Positions 8,569 to 17,414 of a stretch of 64,000 nt of DNA are shown piece by piece (position 1 is the first letter of the stretch; each line of letters begins with the position of its first letter). The stretch comes from UBA6059 sp965227155 (lineage in GTDB: Bacteria; Bacteroidota; Bacteroidia; Cytophagales; Cyclobacteriaceae). The notes below the pieces were generated by a model that searched no databases, was not told where the DNA came from, and saw only the letters and a program-made list of their open reading frames with translations. Position numbers and translations under genes: made by a program. The DNA lies in the NCBI GenBank assembly GCA_965227155.1, contig OZ245731.1, positions 4,216,001 through 4,280,000 on the forward strand, written 5' to 3'.

Positions 8569-11234
8569 GACAGCCACCAATCTGGATGACAAGGCTGCTG
8601 AAAGGTTATTTCAGAGAAGATCTCTGGGAATCTATTGAAGGAGATTTGTATGAGCTTCATCAGGATGAAGTAAGTCGATTGGGAACCACCACTGCCAATC
8701 GACGATACCTGTTCAATGCGCTCGCATTTCTTCGCTATCACCGATTACGTCAATATTCAAAAACTCAAAATCATATGGACTTATTCAAAAACTATCTCAA
8801 AGTATCTTGGCGGGATATAAGCAGACACAGGGTGTTTTCAGCTATCAATATGCTTGGCCTGGTACTTGGCTTTTCTATTTTGCTCCTGGTATTGCAATAT
8901 GTATTGTATGAAACAAACTACGACCGGTATCATTCACAATCAGCACAGATTTACAGAATCATCAATGATAGATACCAGAATGGCATGATGGTCCAAAGAG
9001 GCCCGATAACCTATCCCACAATCGGTCCCATATTAGCCCAGGATTACCCCGAGGTAGAAAAGTATACAAGGATGCGTGATGGTGGCCGGAATTTTCTTTC
9101 AAGAGGTGATGATAGCTTCTTGCTTGACAATTATATCTGGGCCGATGGCAACTTTCTCGAAGTTTTTACCCACCAGGTAATCGCAGGTAACTTGGCTACT
9201 GCACTGGATGAGCCGGCTGCTATTGTATTAACAGAATCCTACGCGGAAAGACTTCTGAAACCCGGGGAGCATATTAAGGACTTAATGGGGGCACAAGTAT
9301 TGATCAATAACTGGGATTTTTCATGCACAATTTCAGCAATAATAGAGGATGTGCCCGCTCAATCACATTTGCAGTTTGAAGCATTAATTTCTTATGAAAC
9401 TTTCATTCGTCTGGCAGGGGAAGGTGCAGATAATAGTTGGCAATGGTCAGATTTCAATCATTATGTGGTGCTTAATGGAGCTACCGATCCAAATTCGTTC
9501 AAAGCTAAGCTGAATGAGTTTTCGGCTACCTATTTCAAATCAGGAGAGATTTCAGGTGCCATTGAAAAGTTTGAACTGCAACCATTAACTAATATCCATC
9601 TCAATAATACCCTTGAATATGAGTATGCCAATGTCACAGACCCTGATTTTATAAAGCTTATGGGGATTATCGCCATTATCATTATGGTGATAGCCTGGAT
9701 CAATTACATCAATTTGACCACCAGCCGGTCTATGCAGCGTGCAAGAGAAGTGGGCGTAAGAAAAGTACTTGGCGCTCACAGAAAGCAACTAATTGGTCAG
9801 TTTCTAACGGAATCAATGCTATTCAATGGTATAGCAATCCTTTTTTCATTGTTCATGGTAGCCCTTTGCCAGTCTCAATTCAATCAGCTGGTAAGGCTTC
9901 CCTTAGACTTGTTTGTGCTGGTTAAGGCTGAGCTCTTTGGCTTGCCATTTCCTTTTTTGTTTATTGCTACCATCATTGTCATAACAGCCTTGGTGGGCAT
10001 TTATCCCGCTATGCTTTTAGCTCGATTTAAGCCTAAAGAAGTTATAAAAGGGCGCTACCAGGCAGTGGGTGAGATGGTGATGCTTAGAAAGGCACTTGTG
10101 ATTATACAGTTTACAGCAGCACTGATTTTGATATCAGGGTCTATAGCCATCTACCGTCAAATTGATTTTATGCTTTCACAGGACCTTGGATTAACCATTG
10201 AAAACAACTTGGTAGTATTTGGGCCTGAGCTTGAGGATTTTGATAGTACCTATATTGGTCATTTTGAAGAATTCAAATCATCTCTACTAGCTACTCCGGG
10301 CATAGAAAGTGTCACCTCTGCAGGTAGAATGTTTGGAAGCACGATGGCCAGATCATTTCAATTGAGAAACGTTAATGACCCTGAAAAAGTAGATCATACA
10401 GGCAACTGGATGGGCGTGGATTATCATTTTGCTGATCAGTTCCACATTCCTATTATTGAGGGGAGATTTTTCGCACAAGCAGATCATAACTCAGATGGCA
10501 GAAAGATCAACACCATTGTTATCAATAAAGCTGCAGCTGATAAGATTTTTGGTGGCGCAAAGGAAGCGCTGAATCAGAAGGTTGCAATGGGTGATAATGG
10601 ACGGCAATATCAGGTGGTAGGCATTACAGAAAACTTTCATCAGCGCTCACTAAAGCAATCCATTGAACCTATTATACTTTTTCCCTTTTATGATAATTAC
10701 CATTTTATTATGATCAAATATGCTAATGGAACTGAGCAGCAGACAATAGCCAATGCAGAGCGATTGTACAATCAATTTTATCCGGGTAATTATTTTGATT
10801 ACCTCTTTTTGGATGATCATTTTGACCGCCAATATGATGCAGACCAAAGAATTGGCAACATGGCAGCTATACTTACTACAGTAGCAATTTTACTGGCAAT
10901 TTTGGGTCTATATGGACTGGTACTGATCACTTTTATGAAAAAGTATAAGGAAATAGGCGTGCGTAAAGTCCTGGGCGCCTCTCAAGCAATTTTATTAAAA
11001 CTCTATGGTCGTCAATTTATTCAATTGGTTTTGCTGTCAATAGCTATCGGGTTTCCCATCAGCTTTGGATTGATAAGCAATTTTATGCAGGGTTATGCAT
11101 ATGCTACTGGTGTGGAGCTTTGGGTAATAGCTACAGCATCTCTGATCATGATTGTACTTTGCGCTTGTACAGTGTTGCTTCAGGTAAGGAAAATAGCGAC
11201 CAATAATCCGGTAGACTCTTTGCGATACGAATAA
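8565..11234 (+). CDS. FtsX/MacB-type ABC transporter permease with N-terminal prefix domain
   Basis: An 889-residue inner-membrane permease. Residues 1-~70 form the prefix domain found in PadR-linked permeases (WMTRLLKGYFREDLWESIEG, GDLYELHQ). The rest is a duplicated MacB core: TM helix near residue 95, a periplasmic MacB-PCD domain, a three-helix FtsX block (~365-480), a fourth-position TM with a second periplasmic domain, and a final FtsX block (~765-885). Both FtsX blocks carry the signature EVGVRKVLGAHRKQLIGQF / EIGVRKVLGASQAILLKL. Such permeases work with a separate ATPase in mechanotransmission or antimicrobial-peptide and lipoprotein export. No ATPase gene lies nearby, so it must be encoded elsewhere. 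Confidence 0.92.
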   Translation: MRQPPIWMTRLLKGYFREDLWESIEGDLYELHQDEVSRLGTTTANRRYLFNALAFLRYHRLRQYSKTQNHMDLFKNYLKVSWRDISRHRVFSAINMLGLVLGFSILLLVLQYVLYETNYDRYHSQSAQIYRIINDRYQNGMMVQRGPITYPTIGPILAQDYPEVEKYTRMRDGGRNFLSRGDDSFLLDNYIWADGNFLEVFTHQVIAGNLATALDEPAAIVLTESYAERLLKPGEHIKDLMGAQVLINNWDFSCTISAIIEDVPAQSHLQFEALISYETFIRLAGEGADNSWQWSDFNHYVVLNGATDPNSFKAKLNEFSATYFKSGEISGAIEKFELQPLTNIHLNNTLEYEYANVTDPDFIKLMGIIAIIIMVIAWINYINLTTSRSMQRAREVGVRKVLGAHRKQLIGQFLTESMLFNGIAILFSLFMVALCQSQFNQLVRLPLDLFVLVKAELFGLPFPFLFIATIIVITALVGIYPAMLLARFKPKEVIKGRYQAVGEMVMLRKALVIIQFTAALILISGSIAIYRQIDFMLSQDLGLTIENNLVVFGPELEDFDSTYIGHFEEFKSSLLATPGIESVTSAGRMFGSTMARSFQLRNVNDPEKVDHTGNWMGVDYHFADQFHIPIIEGRFFAQADHNSDGRKINTIVINKAAADKIFGGAKEALNQKVAMGDNGRQYQVVGITENFHQRSLKQSIEPIILFPFYDNYHFIMIKYANGTEQQTIANAERLYNQFYPGNYFDYLFLDDHFDRQYDADQRIGNMAAILTTVAILLAILGLYGLVLITFMKKYKEIGVRKVLGASQAILLKLYGRQFIQLVLLSIAIGFPISFGLISNFMQGYAYATGVELWVIATASLIMIVLCACTVLLQVRKIATNNPVDSLRYE

Positions 11235-11235
11235 G

Positions 11236-11266
11236 AAAACCGGACCTCAGTGAAGCCCGGCTTTTT
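11236..11266 (+). terminator. Probable terminator of the permease operon
   Basis: The inverted CCGG / CCGG pair around a TCAGTGA core, followed by CTTTTT, lies two bases after the permease stop. The stem has mismatches, so this is a moderate-strength intrinsic terminator candidate. Confidence 0.5.
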
Positions 11267-11307
11267 GTTCAACTATATTGCGATAACATGAATTTGTTTA
11301 TGGGATG

Positions 11308-11643
11308 TCAGGATTGCTCCAATAGTTTTGATTTGGTGACAAACCTTACTCCAAGCGGAATTTCTAAGGAAAAGCTGGCACCTCTACCTTCTACTACATC
11401 AATGATCAGTTGGGTATGTTTCCAGTATTCGTATTGATCCTGATTCATGTAGAAGGGGCAATCTTCAATCTGCCCCAGCAGCACACCTGAGTTATCCAGG
11501 TAAAATTCATCCTTGGGATAGCACATCGGTGCTGAGCCATCACAGCAGCCACCACTTTGATGGAAGATGAGATCGCCGTGCTTTTCCCTCAATTGCCTAA
11601 TAAGAGCCACGGTCTTTTCCGTGGCTACTACACGCTCCGGCAT
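11308..11643 (-). CDS. DUF779 family protein linked to aldehyde dehydrogenase
   Basis: A 111-residue cytoplasmic protein of the DUF779 family. Signature segments are HQSGGCCDGSAPMC near residue 28 and ECPFYM-like DCPFYMNQDQYEYWKHTQ. The Cys cluster (GGCCDG) suggests metal or redox binding. Family members are almost always encoded next to acetaldehyde/aldehyde dehydrogenases, and here the gene begins one base after the aldehyde dehydrogenase stop on the same strand. Its role is unknown; an accessory function for the dehydrogenase is inferred from context. Confidence 0.9.
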   Translation of the reverse strand: MPERVVATEKTVALIRQLREKHGDLIFHQSGGCCDGSAPMCYPKDEFYLDNSGVLLGQIEDCPFYMNQDQYEYWKHTQLIIDVVEGRGASFSLEIPLGVRFVTKSKLLEQS

Positions 11644-11644
11644 A

Positions 11645-13168
11645 CTAAAAGAATCCGAGGGCTTTCTTATCGTAAGAGATCAGCATATTTTTCGTTTGTC
11701 TGTAGTGAGACAACATCATTTTATGCGTTTCTCTACCGATTCCTGACTTCTTATAGCCACCAAATGGTGCATGCGCAGGATACAGGTGATAGCAATTAAC
11801 CCATACACGGCCAGCTTCAATATTTCTGGATATCTGATACGCCTGGTGTGAGTCGCGTGTCCATACGCCTGCACCAAGACCATACAATGTATCATTAGCA
11901 ATTTCCAGGGCTTCAGCTTCATCTTTGAAAGTAGTCACACAGACCACAGGTCCGAAAATCTCTTCCTGGAACACCCGCATTTTGTTATTACCTTTCAATA
12001 CGGTTGGCTCAATGTAATAACCACCTTCCAGGCCTTCATTGTAAGCAGCTTTACCACCTGTCATTACTTCACAACCTTCTTCCTTCCCAATTTCTATGTA
12101 GTTAAGGATTTTTTCGTATTGGTCGTTTGATGCCTGTGCACCCATCATGGTATTGGGATCCAAAGGATGCCCCAGCTTGATGTTTTGTACACGCTCTATC
12201 AGGCGCTCCATAAACTTGTCAAAAATGCTTTCCTGTACCAATAAGCGCGATGGGCACGTGCAAACCTCACCCTGGTTTAGGGCAAACATGGCAGCGCCTT
12301 CCAGACACTTGTCAAAGAATTCATCATCCTGATCCATTACATTGGCAAAGAAGATGTTAGGTGATTTTCCACCAAGCTCTAAGGTAACCGGTACTATATT
12401 TTTGGAAGCATACTGCATAATCAGCTGACCTGTTGTGGTTTCGCCAGTGAAAGCTACTTTCTTTACTCTCGGGCTGCTGGCCAATGGCTTGCCTGCTTCT
12501 ACACCAAATCCATTGATGATATTGAGCACGCCGGCAGGAAGTACATCTTCTATCAGCTCCATCAAAATCAAAATACCGACCGGAGTTTGCTCTGCAGGCT
12601 TCAACACCACGCAGTTACCGGCAGCCAATGCAGGTGCAATTTTCCAGGTGGCCATAAGAATAGGGAAGTTCCACGGAATGATCTGTGCCACTACACCAAG
12701 GGGCTCCTGTATATTCATTGAAAGGGTATTTTCATCCAGCTCGCTGGCAGTACCTTCTTCGGCACGAATTACTCCAGCAAAATATCTGAAATGGTCGATG
12801 GCTAGTGGAATATCAGCAGCCATTGTTTCGCGAACAGCCTTGCCATTGTCCCATGTTTCAGCCCGGGCCAGGGTTTCCAGATTAGCTTCCATGATGTCAG
12901 CAATCTTAAGGAGCATATTGCTACGATCTGTTACTGAAGCTTTTTTCCATGTTTTGAATGCTTCCCAGGCTGCATCCAGCGCCAGGTTTACATCTTCTTC
13001 GGTAGATCTGGCTACTTTGGTAAAAGCCTGGCCATCTACAGGAGAGGTGTTTTCGAAATACTCACCTTTTACCGGTGCTGTCCATTTGCCACCGATGAAG
13101 TTTTCATATTGATTTTTGAAAACCGGTTTGCTAATTGCATTTTGGGTTGTTGTTAAAGAATCACTCAT
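11645..13168 (-). CDS. NAD(P)+-dependent aldehyde dehydrogenase (ExaC/AldB/AcoD type)
   Basis: A 507-residue cytosolic enzyme oxidising an aldehyde, probably acetaldehyde or another short aldehyde, to the acid. It has the catalytic Glu motif VTLELGGKSPN, the cofactor-binding GFTGETTTGQ-like block (VAFTGETTTGQ), and the nucleophile region LNQGEVCTCPSR. The second Cys in CTC is a feature of AldB/ExaC-type enzymes. The ATG at 13168 (MSDSLTTT) was chosen over an upstream TTG at 13198. It is followed by DUF779 and is divergent from an AraC regulator, the usual arrangement for inducible alcohol/aldehyde catabolism. Confidence 0.94.
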   Translation of the reverse strand: MSDSLTTTQNAISKPVFKNQYENFIGGKWTAPVKGEYFENTSPVDGQAFTKVARSTEEDVNLALDAAWEAFKTWKKASVTDRSNMLLKIADIMEANLETLARAETWDNGKAVRETMAADIPLAIDHFRYFAGVIRAEEGTASELDENTLSMNIQEPLGVVAQIIPWNFPILMATWKIAPALAAGNCVVLKPAEQTPVGILILMELIEDVLPAGVLNIINGFGVEAGKPLASSPRVKKVAFTGETTTGQLIMQYASKNIVPVTLELGGKSPNIFFANVMDQDDEFFDKCLEGAAMFALNQGEVCTCPSRLLVQESIFDKFMERLIERVQNIKLGHPLDPNTMMGAQASNDQYEKILNYIEIGKEEGCEVMTGGKAAYNEGLEGGYYIEPTVLKGNNKMRVFQEEIFGPVVCVTTFKDEAEALEIANDTLYGLGAGVWTRDSHQAYQISRNIEAGRVWVNCYHLYPAHAPFGGYKKSGIGRETHKMMLSHYRQTKNMLISYDKKALGFF

Positions 13169-13353
13169 ATAATTATTGTTTAATTGTAATAAAGACAAAC
13201 ATTACTTTGATTTTTGAAATATTTTTAAAATTTTGTATTTCCAAATGTATCCATTGAAATATCTTCATTTTAGAACATTTCAATCAATAAGCTGAACAAT
13301 TCTATCAAACTGTAGTGGCAATGGGTAATCAGGAGTTATTTTAGAGTTTTAGT

Positions 13354-14256
13354 ATGCAATTACCCGATCATTTCTTTCAGAACCGCAAGCTGGAGCAGCT
13401 TGTGGAAAACCGTTCCTCATTTGCCGTTGAAAACGCTGAGTTAAACATCTACGAAACACACCATTTTGCTGAGCAGGTGATGTTGCAGTTTTCGCAACCG
13501 GTGTTGGCCAGTATGCTTGAAGGCAAGAAAATCATGCACCTGCAAGGAAGGGAAGCCTTCAATTTTCTGCCCGGCGAGTCTTTATGCCTGCCGGCCGGTG
13601 AAACCATGGTGATCGATTTCCCAGAGGCTAAAGAGAACAACCCGACGCGCTGCCTGGCTATGCAAATAGATCAGGATCTTATCAGCCGCATTGTGGGTGA
13701 AATGAATGACACCATGCCCAGGGCCGACAATCAACTATGGGGGCCTGACCCTGGAAATTTCGCCTTTACGAATGATTATGCGATCTATCAGCTCCTACAG
13801 CGCATGATCTTTGTGTTTATGGAAGATCATCCTTCAAAAGACAGTTTCATTCAATGGATGATGAAGGAATTGATCATCAGGGTAAAGCAGAATGAGAACC
13901 GGGAAACCTACCACAATCAGCTGCTCCAGATCAGCGATAGCAATAGAATGGCCTTTATCATCAAATACATACGCGAGCATATCCATGAGCCGCTAACCGT
14001 GAAGATGCTGGCTGATAAGGCCCATATGAGTGAACCCAACTTTCACAAAGTTTTTCGCAATGAGATCGGCATGTCGCCGGTACAGTTTATTAATCATACG
14101 CGAATCAAGCGTGCAACCGGTATGTTGAAAAATCCACATGTCAAAATGCGAGAAGTATTCCTTGCCTGTGGGTTCAATAACCTTTCTTATTTCAATCGTA
14201 TTTTCAAAAAGGTACATGGCATGTCGCCAAAAAGCTATCAAAACAAAACCAATTAG
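13354..14256 (+). CDS. AraC-family transcriptional regulator of the adjacent aldehyde dehydrogenase
   Basis: A 300-residue regulator. Residues ~1-190 form an AraC_N-type cupin/effector region (LNIYETHHFAEQV, PVLASMLEGKK, LPAGETMVIDFPE). Residues ~200-298 hold two HTH motifs: PLTVKMLADKAHMSEPNFHK and MREVFLACGFNNLSYFNRIF, ending in the usual HGMSPKSYQ. It is divergent from the aldehyde dehydrogenase gene, with 185 bases between the starts, so it probably activates that operon in response to an aldehyde or alcohol. That role is inferred from position. Confidence 0.9.
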   Translation: MQLPDHFFQNRKLEQLVENRSSFAVENAELNIYETHHFAEQVMLQFSQPVLASMLEGKKIMHLQGREAFNFLPGESLCLPAGETMVIDFPEAKENNPTRCLAMQIDQDLISRIVGEMNDTMPRADNQLWGPDPGNFAFTNDYAIYQLLQRMIFVFMEDHPSKDSFIQWMMKELIIRVKQNENRETYHNQLLQISDSNRMAFIIKYIREHIHEPLTVKMLADKAHMSEPNFHKVFRNEIGMSPVQFINHTRIKRATGMLKNPHVKMREVFLACGFNNLSYFNRIFKKVHGMSPKSYQNKTN

Positions 14257-14662
14257 TAGCGGTATTCAATTTGCAGGCATTTAATCGAAATTATGAGGGT
14301 GTCATGAAAGCATCATTCATGTCAGGTTGAGCCTGTCGAAACCTTTCTTAAAGGCTGTATGAATACATTTCGACGAGCTGCTTATGACATGTTTGATTTT
14401 TGTTATAATCCTCCCTCATTACTCCCTCCAAAGGGAGATAAATAGGCATCAAACATGTCATCCAGTTTTGTGTGTTTTGAAACCAAAATATTAAGCCTCA
14501 ATGTGACATGAGGAAAGGGTGTTTATACTTTTGAGAAACCTTCTTAGGGATAAAGGAGATTTAAAAAACTTGCGTAGCAACTTGTCATTAAATTTGGCTT
14601 AAGCCTAGATAAGCTACCGCAAATCCTGTAGGATCGATATCTTGGTTATTAAAAATCAAACT
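14257..14662. other. Non-coding gap with palindromic sequences
   Basis: About 400 bases without a plausible gene. It holds the 74-bp dyad described separately, a further CATGTCAT near 14453, and short perfect palindromes GGCTTAAGCC (14596-14605) and ATCCTGTAGGAT (near 14623). The promoter for the downstream hydrolase should be here, but none is obvious. Confidence 0.6.
14318..14391. repeat. 74-bp interrupted palindrome, REP-like
   Basis: The outer arms CATGTCA (14318-14324) / TGACATG (14385-14391) and inner arms GTCGAAA (14335-14341) / TTTCGAC (14368-14374) share one centre at 14354.5. The arm text (GTCAGGTTGAGCCTGTCGAAA) resembles repetitive intergenic palindromes common in Bacteroidota genomes. 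No T-run follows, so it does not look like a simple terminator. Confidence 0.6.
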
Positions 14663-15511
14663 ATGCCTGAGCAAGCTGTGGTTTCAAATGATTACATAAA
14701 AGAAATAGAAGGTCGCAAGCTGAAATACTCTGTTTGGAAACCTGCAGGAGCCACTAAAGCTGTGGTGATTAGCCCGGCGATGGGAGTGGAACGCAGATTT
14801 TACAGGCATATGGGCGATTACTTGGCCAATCATGGGTTTGCTGTTTACAGCTTTGATTACGATGGCATGTATGCTGATCAGCAGCCACCCCGGGTTTCTA
14901 TTGCCGAATGGGCAAGGGTAGAGCTGGCGACCATTATTGATATGGCAGCTACAGAGGCTGAGCAGGTATTTGTGGTAGGCCATAGCATTGGCGGACAAAT
15001 ACTCCCGCTGACACCAAATGTTCAAAAAGTGGAAGCTGCTTTTATGGTTGCTGTTCAAAACGTATCGTCCACCACCTGGAAAGGGGTTTACAGGGTTTTG
15101 ATTGAGCTATTTTGGAGAGTGATAGTTCCTGTAAACTTATTATTGTTTAAAGAACTTAAAGGCTGGTCATACGGCGGGAAAAAGTCATTGCATTATAATA
15201 TTGCAGCGGAATGGAGACGTTTGGGCCTGGCACCTCAAGGCATTGCCAGTGTGTTTCCCGGTGCTAAGGCAGCATTTTCAAATTTAAACCTTCCGGTCAA
15301 GTTTAACAGTTTATATGACGATCACCTTTTTGCGCCACCATCATCTGTAGAAAGCCTAACCAAAATCTACGGAACGGGTAAGCGCCTTCATGATTTTTTG
15401 AGTAAGGAAATATGTGAAGGCAAACCAGTAGGGCATTTCGATTTTTTCAGACCATCGGGGAGCTTTCTTTGGCCCAGAATGCTGGATTGGTTTGCCACAT
15501 ATGATCAGTGA
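14663..15511 (+). CDS. Serine-aminopeptidase-type alpha/beta hydrolase
   Basis: A 282-residue cytoplasmic alpha/beta-hydrolase of the COG4757 type. The oxyanion segment VVISPAMGVERRFYRH, the nucleophile elbow GHSIGG, a Asp in YDDHLFAPP and a late His in VGHFDFFRP give a complete Ser-Asp-His set. A lid-like helical insert with hydrophobic residues (LIELFWRVIVPVNLLLF) suggests a greasy substrate. The ATG at 14663 was chosen over a TTG at 14642. The physiological substrate is unknown. It stands alone, 69 bases before the sugar dehydrogenase gene on the same strand. Confidence 0.85.
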   Translation: MPEQAVVSNDYIKEIEGRKLKYSVWKPAGATKAVVISPAMGVERRFYRHMGDYLANHGFAVYSFDYDGMYADQQPPRVSIAEWARVELATIIDMAATEAEQVFVVGHSIGGQILPLTPNVQKVEAAFMVAVQNVSSTTWKGVYRVLIELFWRVIVPVNLLLFKELKGWSYGGKKSLHYNIAAEWRRLGLAPQGIASVFPGAKAAFSNLNLPVKFNSLYDDHLFAPPSSVESLTKIYGTGKRLHDFLSKEICEGKPVGHFDFFRPSGSFLWPRMLDWFATYDQ

Positions 15512-15580
15512 TAGAATTAAAGCGCATGGTAAACATGCGATGCTATAGATCGTTTAAAAAGATATTAAATCTAGCACATT

Positions 15581-16714
15581 ATGTATAAAGCATTTATAAA
15601 CCTCACTTTATTGTTCTCTGTACTACTTTTTGGCTGTGGAGAGGAGATTCAGGGCCAGGCGATAACGGCATCCAACCCCAAAATAAGCTATGAGAAGGTG
15701 GTTGATGGCTTGCGTAATCCGTGGGGCATGGCCTTTTTACCTAATGGTGACATCCTTATCACTGAAATCGATGGTGCCATTAGAATCATCAGAGATGATC
15801 AGTTATTGGAAGACCAGATTACCGGAGGCCCTAATGAGGAGCTAATAGTGAGAGGACAGGGAGGTTTGCTGGATATAGCGCTGCACCCCGATTTTGAAAA
15901 TAATCGTTGGGTCTATCTATCCTACAGTAGTACTGAAGGTGATCAGGGCAGTGGAGGCAATACAGCCATTGCAAGGTATCGTTTGGAAGGCAACGCACTG
16001 ACCAATAAAGAACTGCTTTACCTGGCCAGCCCCAATAGCAGCAAGGCGCATCACTATGGTAGTCGATTTGCCTTTGATGATGAGGGCTATTTGTATTTTG
16101 CTGTGGGTGATCGGGGAGATCGCGATGTAAATCCTCAGGATATCACCAGGGATATGGGAAAAATTTATCGTATACATGACGATGGACGCATCCCTGCCGA
16201 TAATCCGTTTGTGAATGATGGTAACGCAAAGGAAGCTATTTATTCCTTTGGTCATCGTAATCCACAAGGGCTTGCCAAACAGCCTTCAACAGGGCTCATT
16301 TGGTCGCATGAGCACGGTCCACAGGGTGGAGATGAAGTCAACCTGATTGAAGCTGGCAAAAACTATGGCTGGCCGGTGATCAGCTATGGCATCAACTATG
16401 ATGGTAGCTCTTTTACAGAGCTTACGGCCAAAGAGGGCATGGAGCAACCGAAACTATACTGGGATCCATCTATTGCGCCTTGCGGCATGACATTCGTTAC
16501 CGGAGATCGGTATCCGGGCTGGGAAGGCGACCTGGTGGTAGGCTCATTAAAGTTTGGATACCTTGTTCATGTAGATGTAGATGGCACAGCAATAGTAGGT
16601 CAGGAAAAAATAGCGGAGGGGATTGGCAGAGTAAGAAATGTAGCACAGGGACCTGATGGTTATTTATATGTTGGTGTTGAGGGTGATGGGCTTTATAGGT
16701 TAGTCATGAATTAG
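15581..16714 (+). CDS. PQQ-dependent sugar dehydrogenase, lipoprotein (Asd/YliI type)
   Basis: A 377-residue exported lipoprotein with lipobox LFGC (Cys19) after the signal peptide. The rest is the six-bladed GSDH propeller: NPWGMAFLPNGDILITE near the start, GQGGLLDIALHPDF, the RFAFDDEGYLYFAVGDRGDR block, FGHRNPQGLA and HEHGPQGGDEVN. These carry the conserved catalytic His and PQQ/Ca-binding residues of soluble aldose dehydrogenases. It would oxidise aldose sugars to lactones in the periplasm and pass electrons to the respiratory chain. PQQ must come from outside or from genes beyond this window. Confidence 0.92.
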   Translation: MYKAFINLTLLFSVLLFGCGEEIQGQAITASNPKISYEKVVDGLRNPWGMAFLPNGDILITEIDGAIRIIRDDQLLEDQITGGPNEELIVRGQGGLLDIALHPDFENNRWVYLSYSSTEGDQGSGGNTAIARYRLEGNALTNKELLYLASPNSSKAHHYGSRFAFDDEGYLYFAVGDRGDRDVNPQDITRDMGKIYRIHDDGRIPADNPFVNDGNAKEAIYSFGHRNPQGLAKQPSTGLIWSHEHGPQGGDEVNLIEAGKNYGWPVISYGINYDGSSFTELTAKEGMEQPKLYWDPSIAPCGMTFVTGDRYPGWEGDLVVGSLKFGYLVHVDVDGTAIVGQEKIAEGIGRVRNVAQGPDGYLYVGVEGDGLYRLVMN

Positions 16715-16772
16715 TTTAGGGTTTTTAAAATCCGCTCGGCATTAATCACAGAAACGCTAAGCATACGTTAAT

Positions 16773-16819
16773 TTCAGAAAGAGATTGCCTGAATCCCGAT
16801 GCCTTGGGACAGGCAATGA
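16773..16819. repeat. REP-like hairpin repeat, copy 1
   Basis: A 47-bp unit that differs from copy 2 at 17074-17120 by one base. Its core folds as ATTGCCTG-aa-TCCCGA / TCGGGA-CAGGCAAT, with a TTGGGA change in this copy. It has no coding potential. The shape is that of REP/RAYT-type elements. Confidence 0.75.
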
Positions 16820-16865
16820 TGTTACTGCCAGGAATGATGACAAGTGTAAATCTTAACGATACGTC

Positions 16866-16888
16866 ATTACCCGGTTCATCCGGGTAAT
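16866..16888. repeat. Perfect short hairpin
   Basis: ATTACCCGG (16866-16874) and CCGGGTAAT (16880-16888) form a perfect 9-bp stem with a 5-base loop, followed by CTTTT. It could act as a terminator for the sugar dehydrogenase gene, although it lies ~150 bases after the stop. A degraded relative (TCATTACACGG) starts near 16964. Confidence 0.6.
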
Positions 16889-17073
16889 CTTTTAAGAGCA
16901 GAAATTTAAAATTTTACCACAAAGCCACACAGAGCTTTCACAGAGATATACAAAGTTTCTCGCACTACGTCATTACACGGTTCCTCACCGAGGTACGAGG
17001 TAGTTAATCCGAGTAATATTAAAAGTACTTAAGAGTTACTCGCAGAGAACTCTGAGTTTTGTAATCTGTTTCC

Positions 17074-17120
17074 TTCAGAAAGAGATTGCCTGAATCCCGA
17101 TGCCTCGGGACAGGCAATGA
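17074..17120. repeat. REP-like hairpin repeat, copy 2
   Basis: This is the second copy of the unit at 16773. Here the inner palindrome is perfect (TCCCGA / TCGGGA), and the outer arms ATTGCCTG / CAGGCAAT are intact. The compensating difference from copy 1 suggests that the structure matters or that this copy is younger. Confidence 0.75.
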
Positions 17121-17203
17121 CGATTCGGCTAGAATGAAACGTATACGTTATTAGCTTGATGGGTTGGTAATGAATTAGTATACAATAATATCGCCTTTCA
17201 TAA

Positions 17204-17225
17204 AAGGTAAATTATTATTTACCTT
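17204..17225. promoter_or_regulatory. Palindromic operator of the first hicAB module
   Basis: Perfect 9-bp arms AAGGTAAAT (17204-17212) and ATTTACCTT (17217-17225) around a 4-base spacer lie six bases before the hicA start. HicB antitoxins with DNA-binding domains bind such inverted repeats and autoregulate, so this is the probable HicB operator. Confidence 0.75.
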
Positions 17226-17231
17226 AGCTCA

Positions 17232-17414
17232 GTGAAATGTTCCCAACTTTTACAACTTCTAAGAAAGGATGGATGGTATCCGAAATCTCAAAGAGGAAGC
17301 CATATCAAGTTAGTTCATGATCAAAAGGAAGGAGTCATCATATTTCCAAATCATGGAAGTGCCGAAGTTGGTATAGGATTAGAAAAGAAAATAAAAAAGC
17401 AGGCTGGAATATGA
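17232..17414 (+). CDS. hicA: HicA-type mRNA interferase toxin
   Basis: A 60-residue toxin with the dsRBD-like HicA fold. It shows KCSQLLQLLRKDGWYPKSQ and RGSHIKLVH, where the His of GSH is the catalytic residue in the family, and ends in KKIKKQAGI. The start is GTG; the nearby ATG is out of frame. HicA cleaves mRNA when free of HicB. The stop overlaps the hicB start (ATGA), giving strict coupling. The gene appears full-length for the family (about 58-65 residues). Confidence 0.9.
   Translation: MKCSQLLQLLRKDGWYPKSQRGSHIKLVHDQKEGVIIFPNHGSAEVGIGLEKKIKKQAGI

Larger units (their letters stand above)
16715..17203. other. Repeat-rich non-coding gap
   Basis: Nearly 490 bases with no credible gene. 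It contains two copies of a 47-bp hairpin repeat, a perfect ATTACCCGG hairpin, a degenerate relative of that hairpin near 16964-17026, and ACACAGAG-type runs near 16917-16950. The pattern suggests a landing site for small repetitive elements rather than a decayed gene. Confidence 0.65.

Noticed and set aside
12435..13112. Long open frame on the plus strand opposite the aldehyde dehydrogenase gene
   Set aside because: It lies wholly inside a well-supported gene on the other strand and has no domain pattern; it mirrors the codon bias of the real gene.
14596..14634. Short palindromes GGCTTAAGCC and ATCCTGTAGGAT as operators
   Set aside because: Too short and too far from a regulator gene to separate from chance.
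16773..17120. Repeats at 16.8-17.1 kb as a CRISPR array
   Set aside because: Only two copies, 254 bases between them, no regular spacers and no cas genes.
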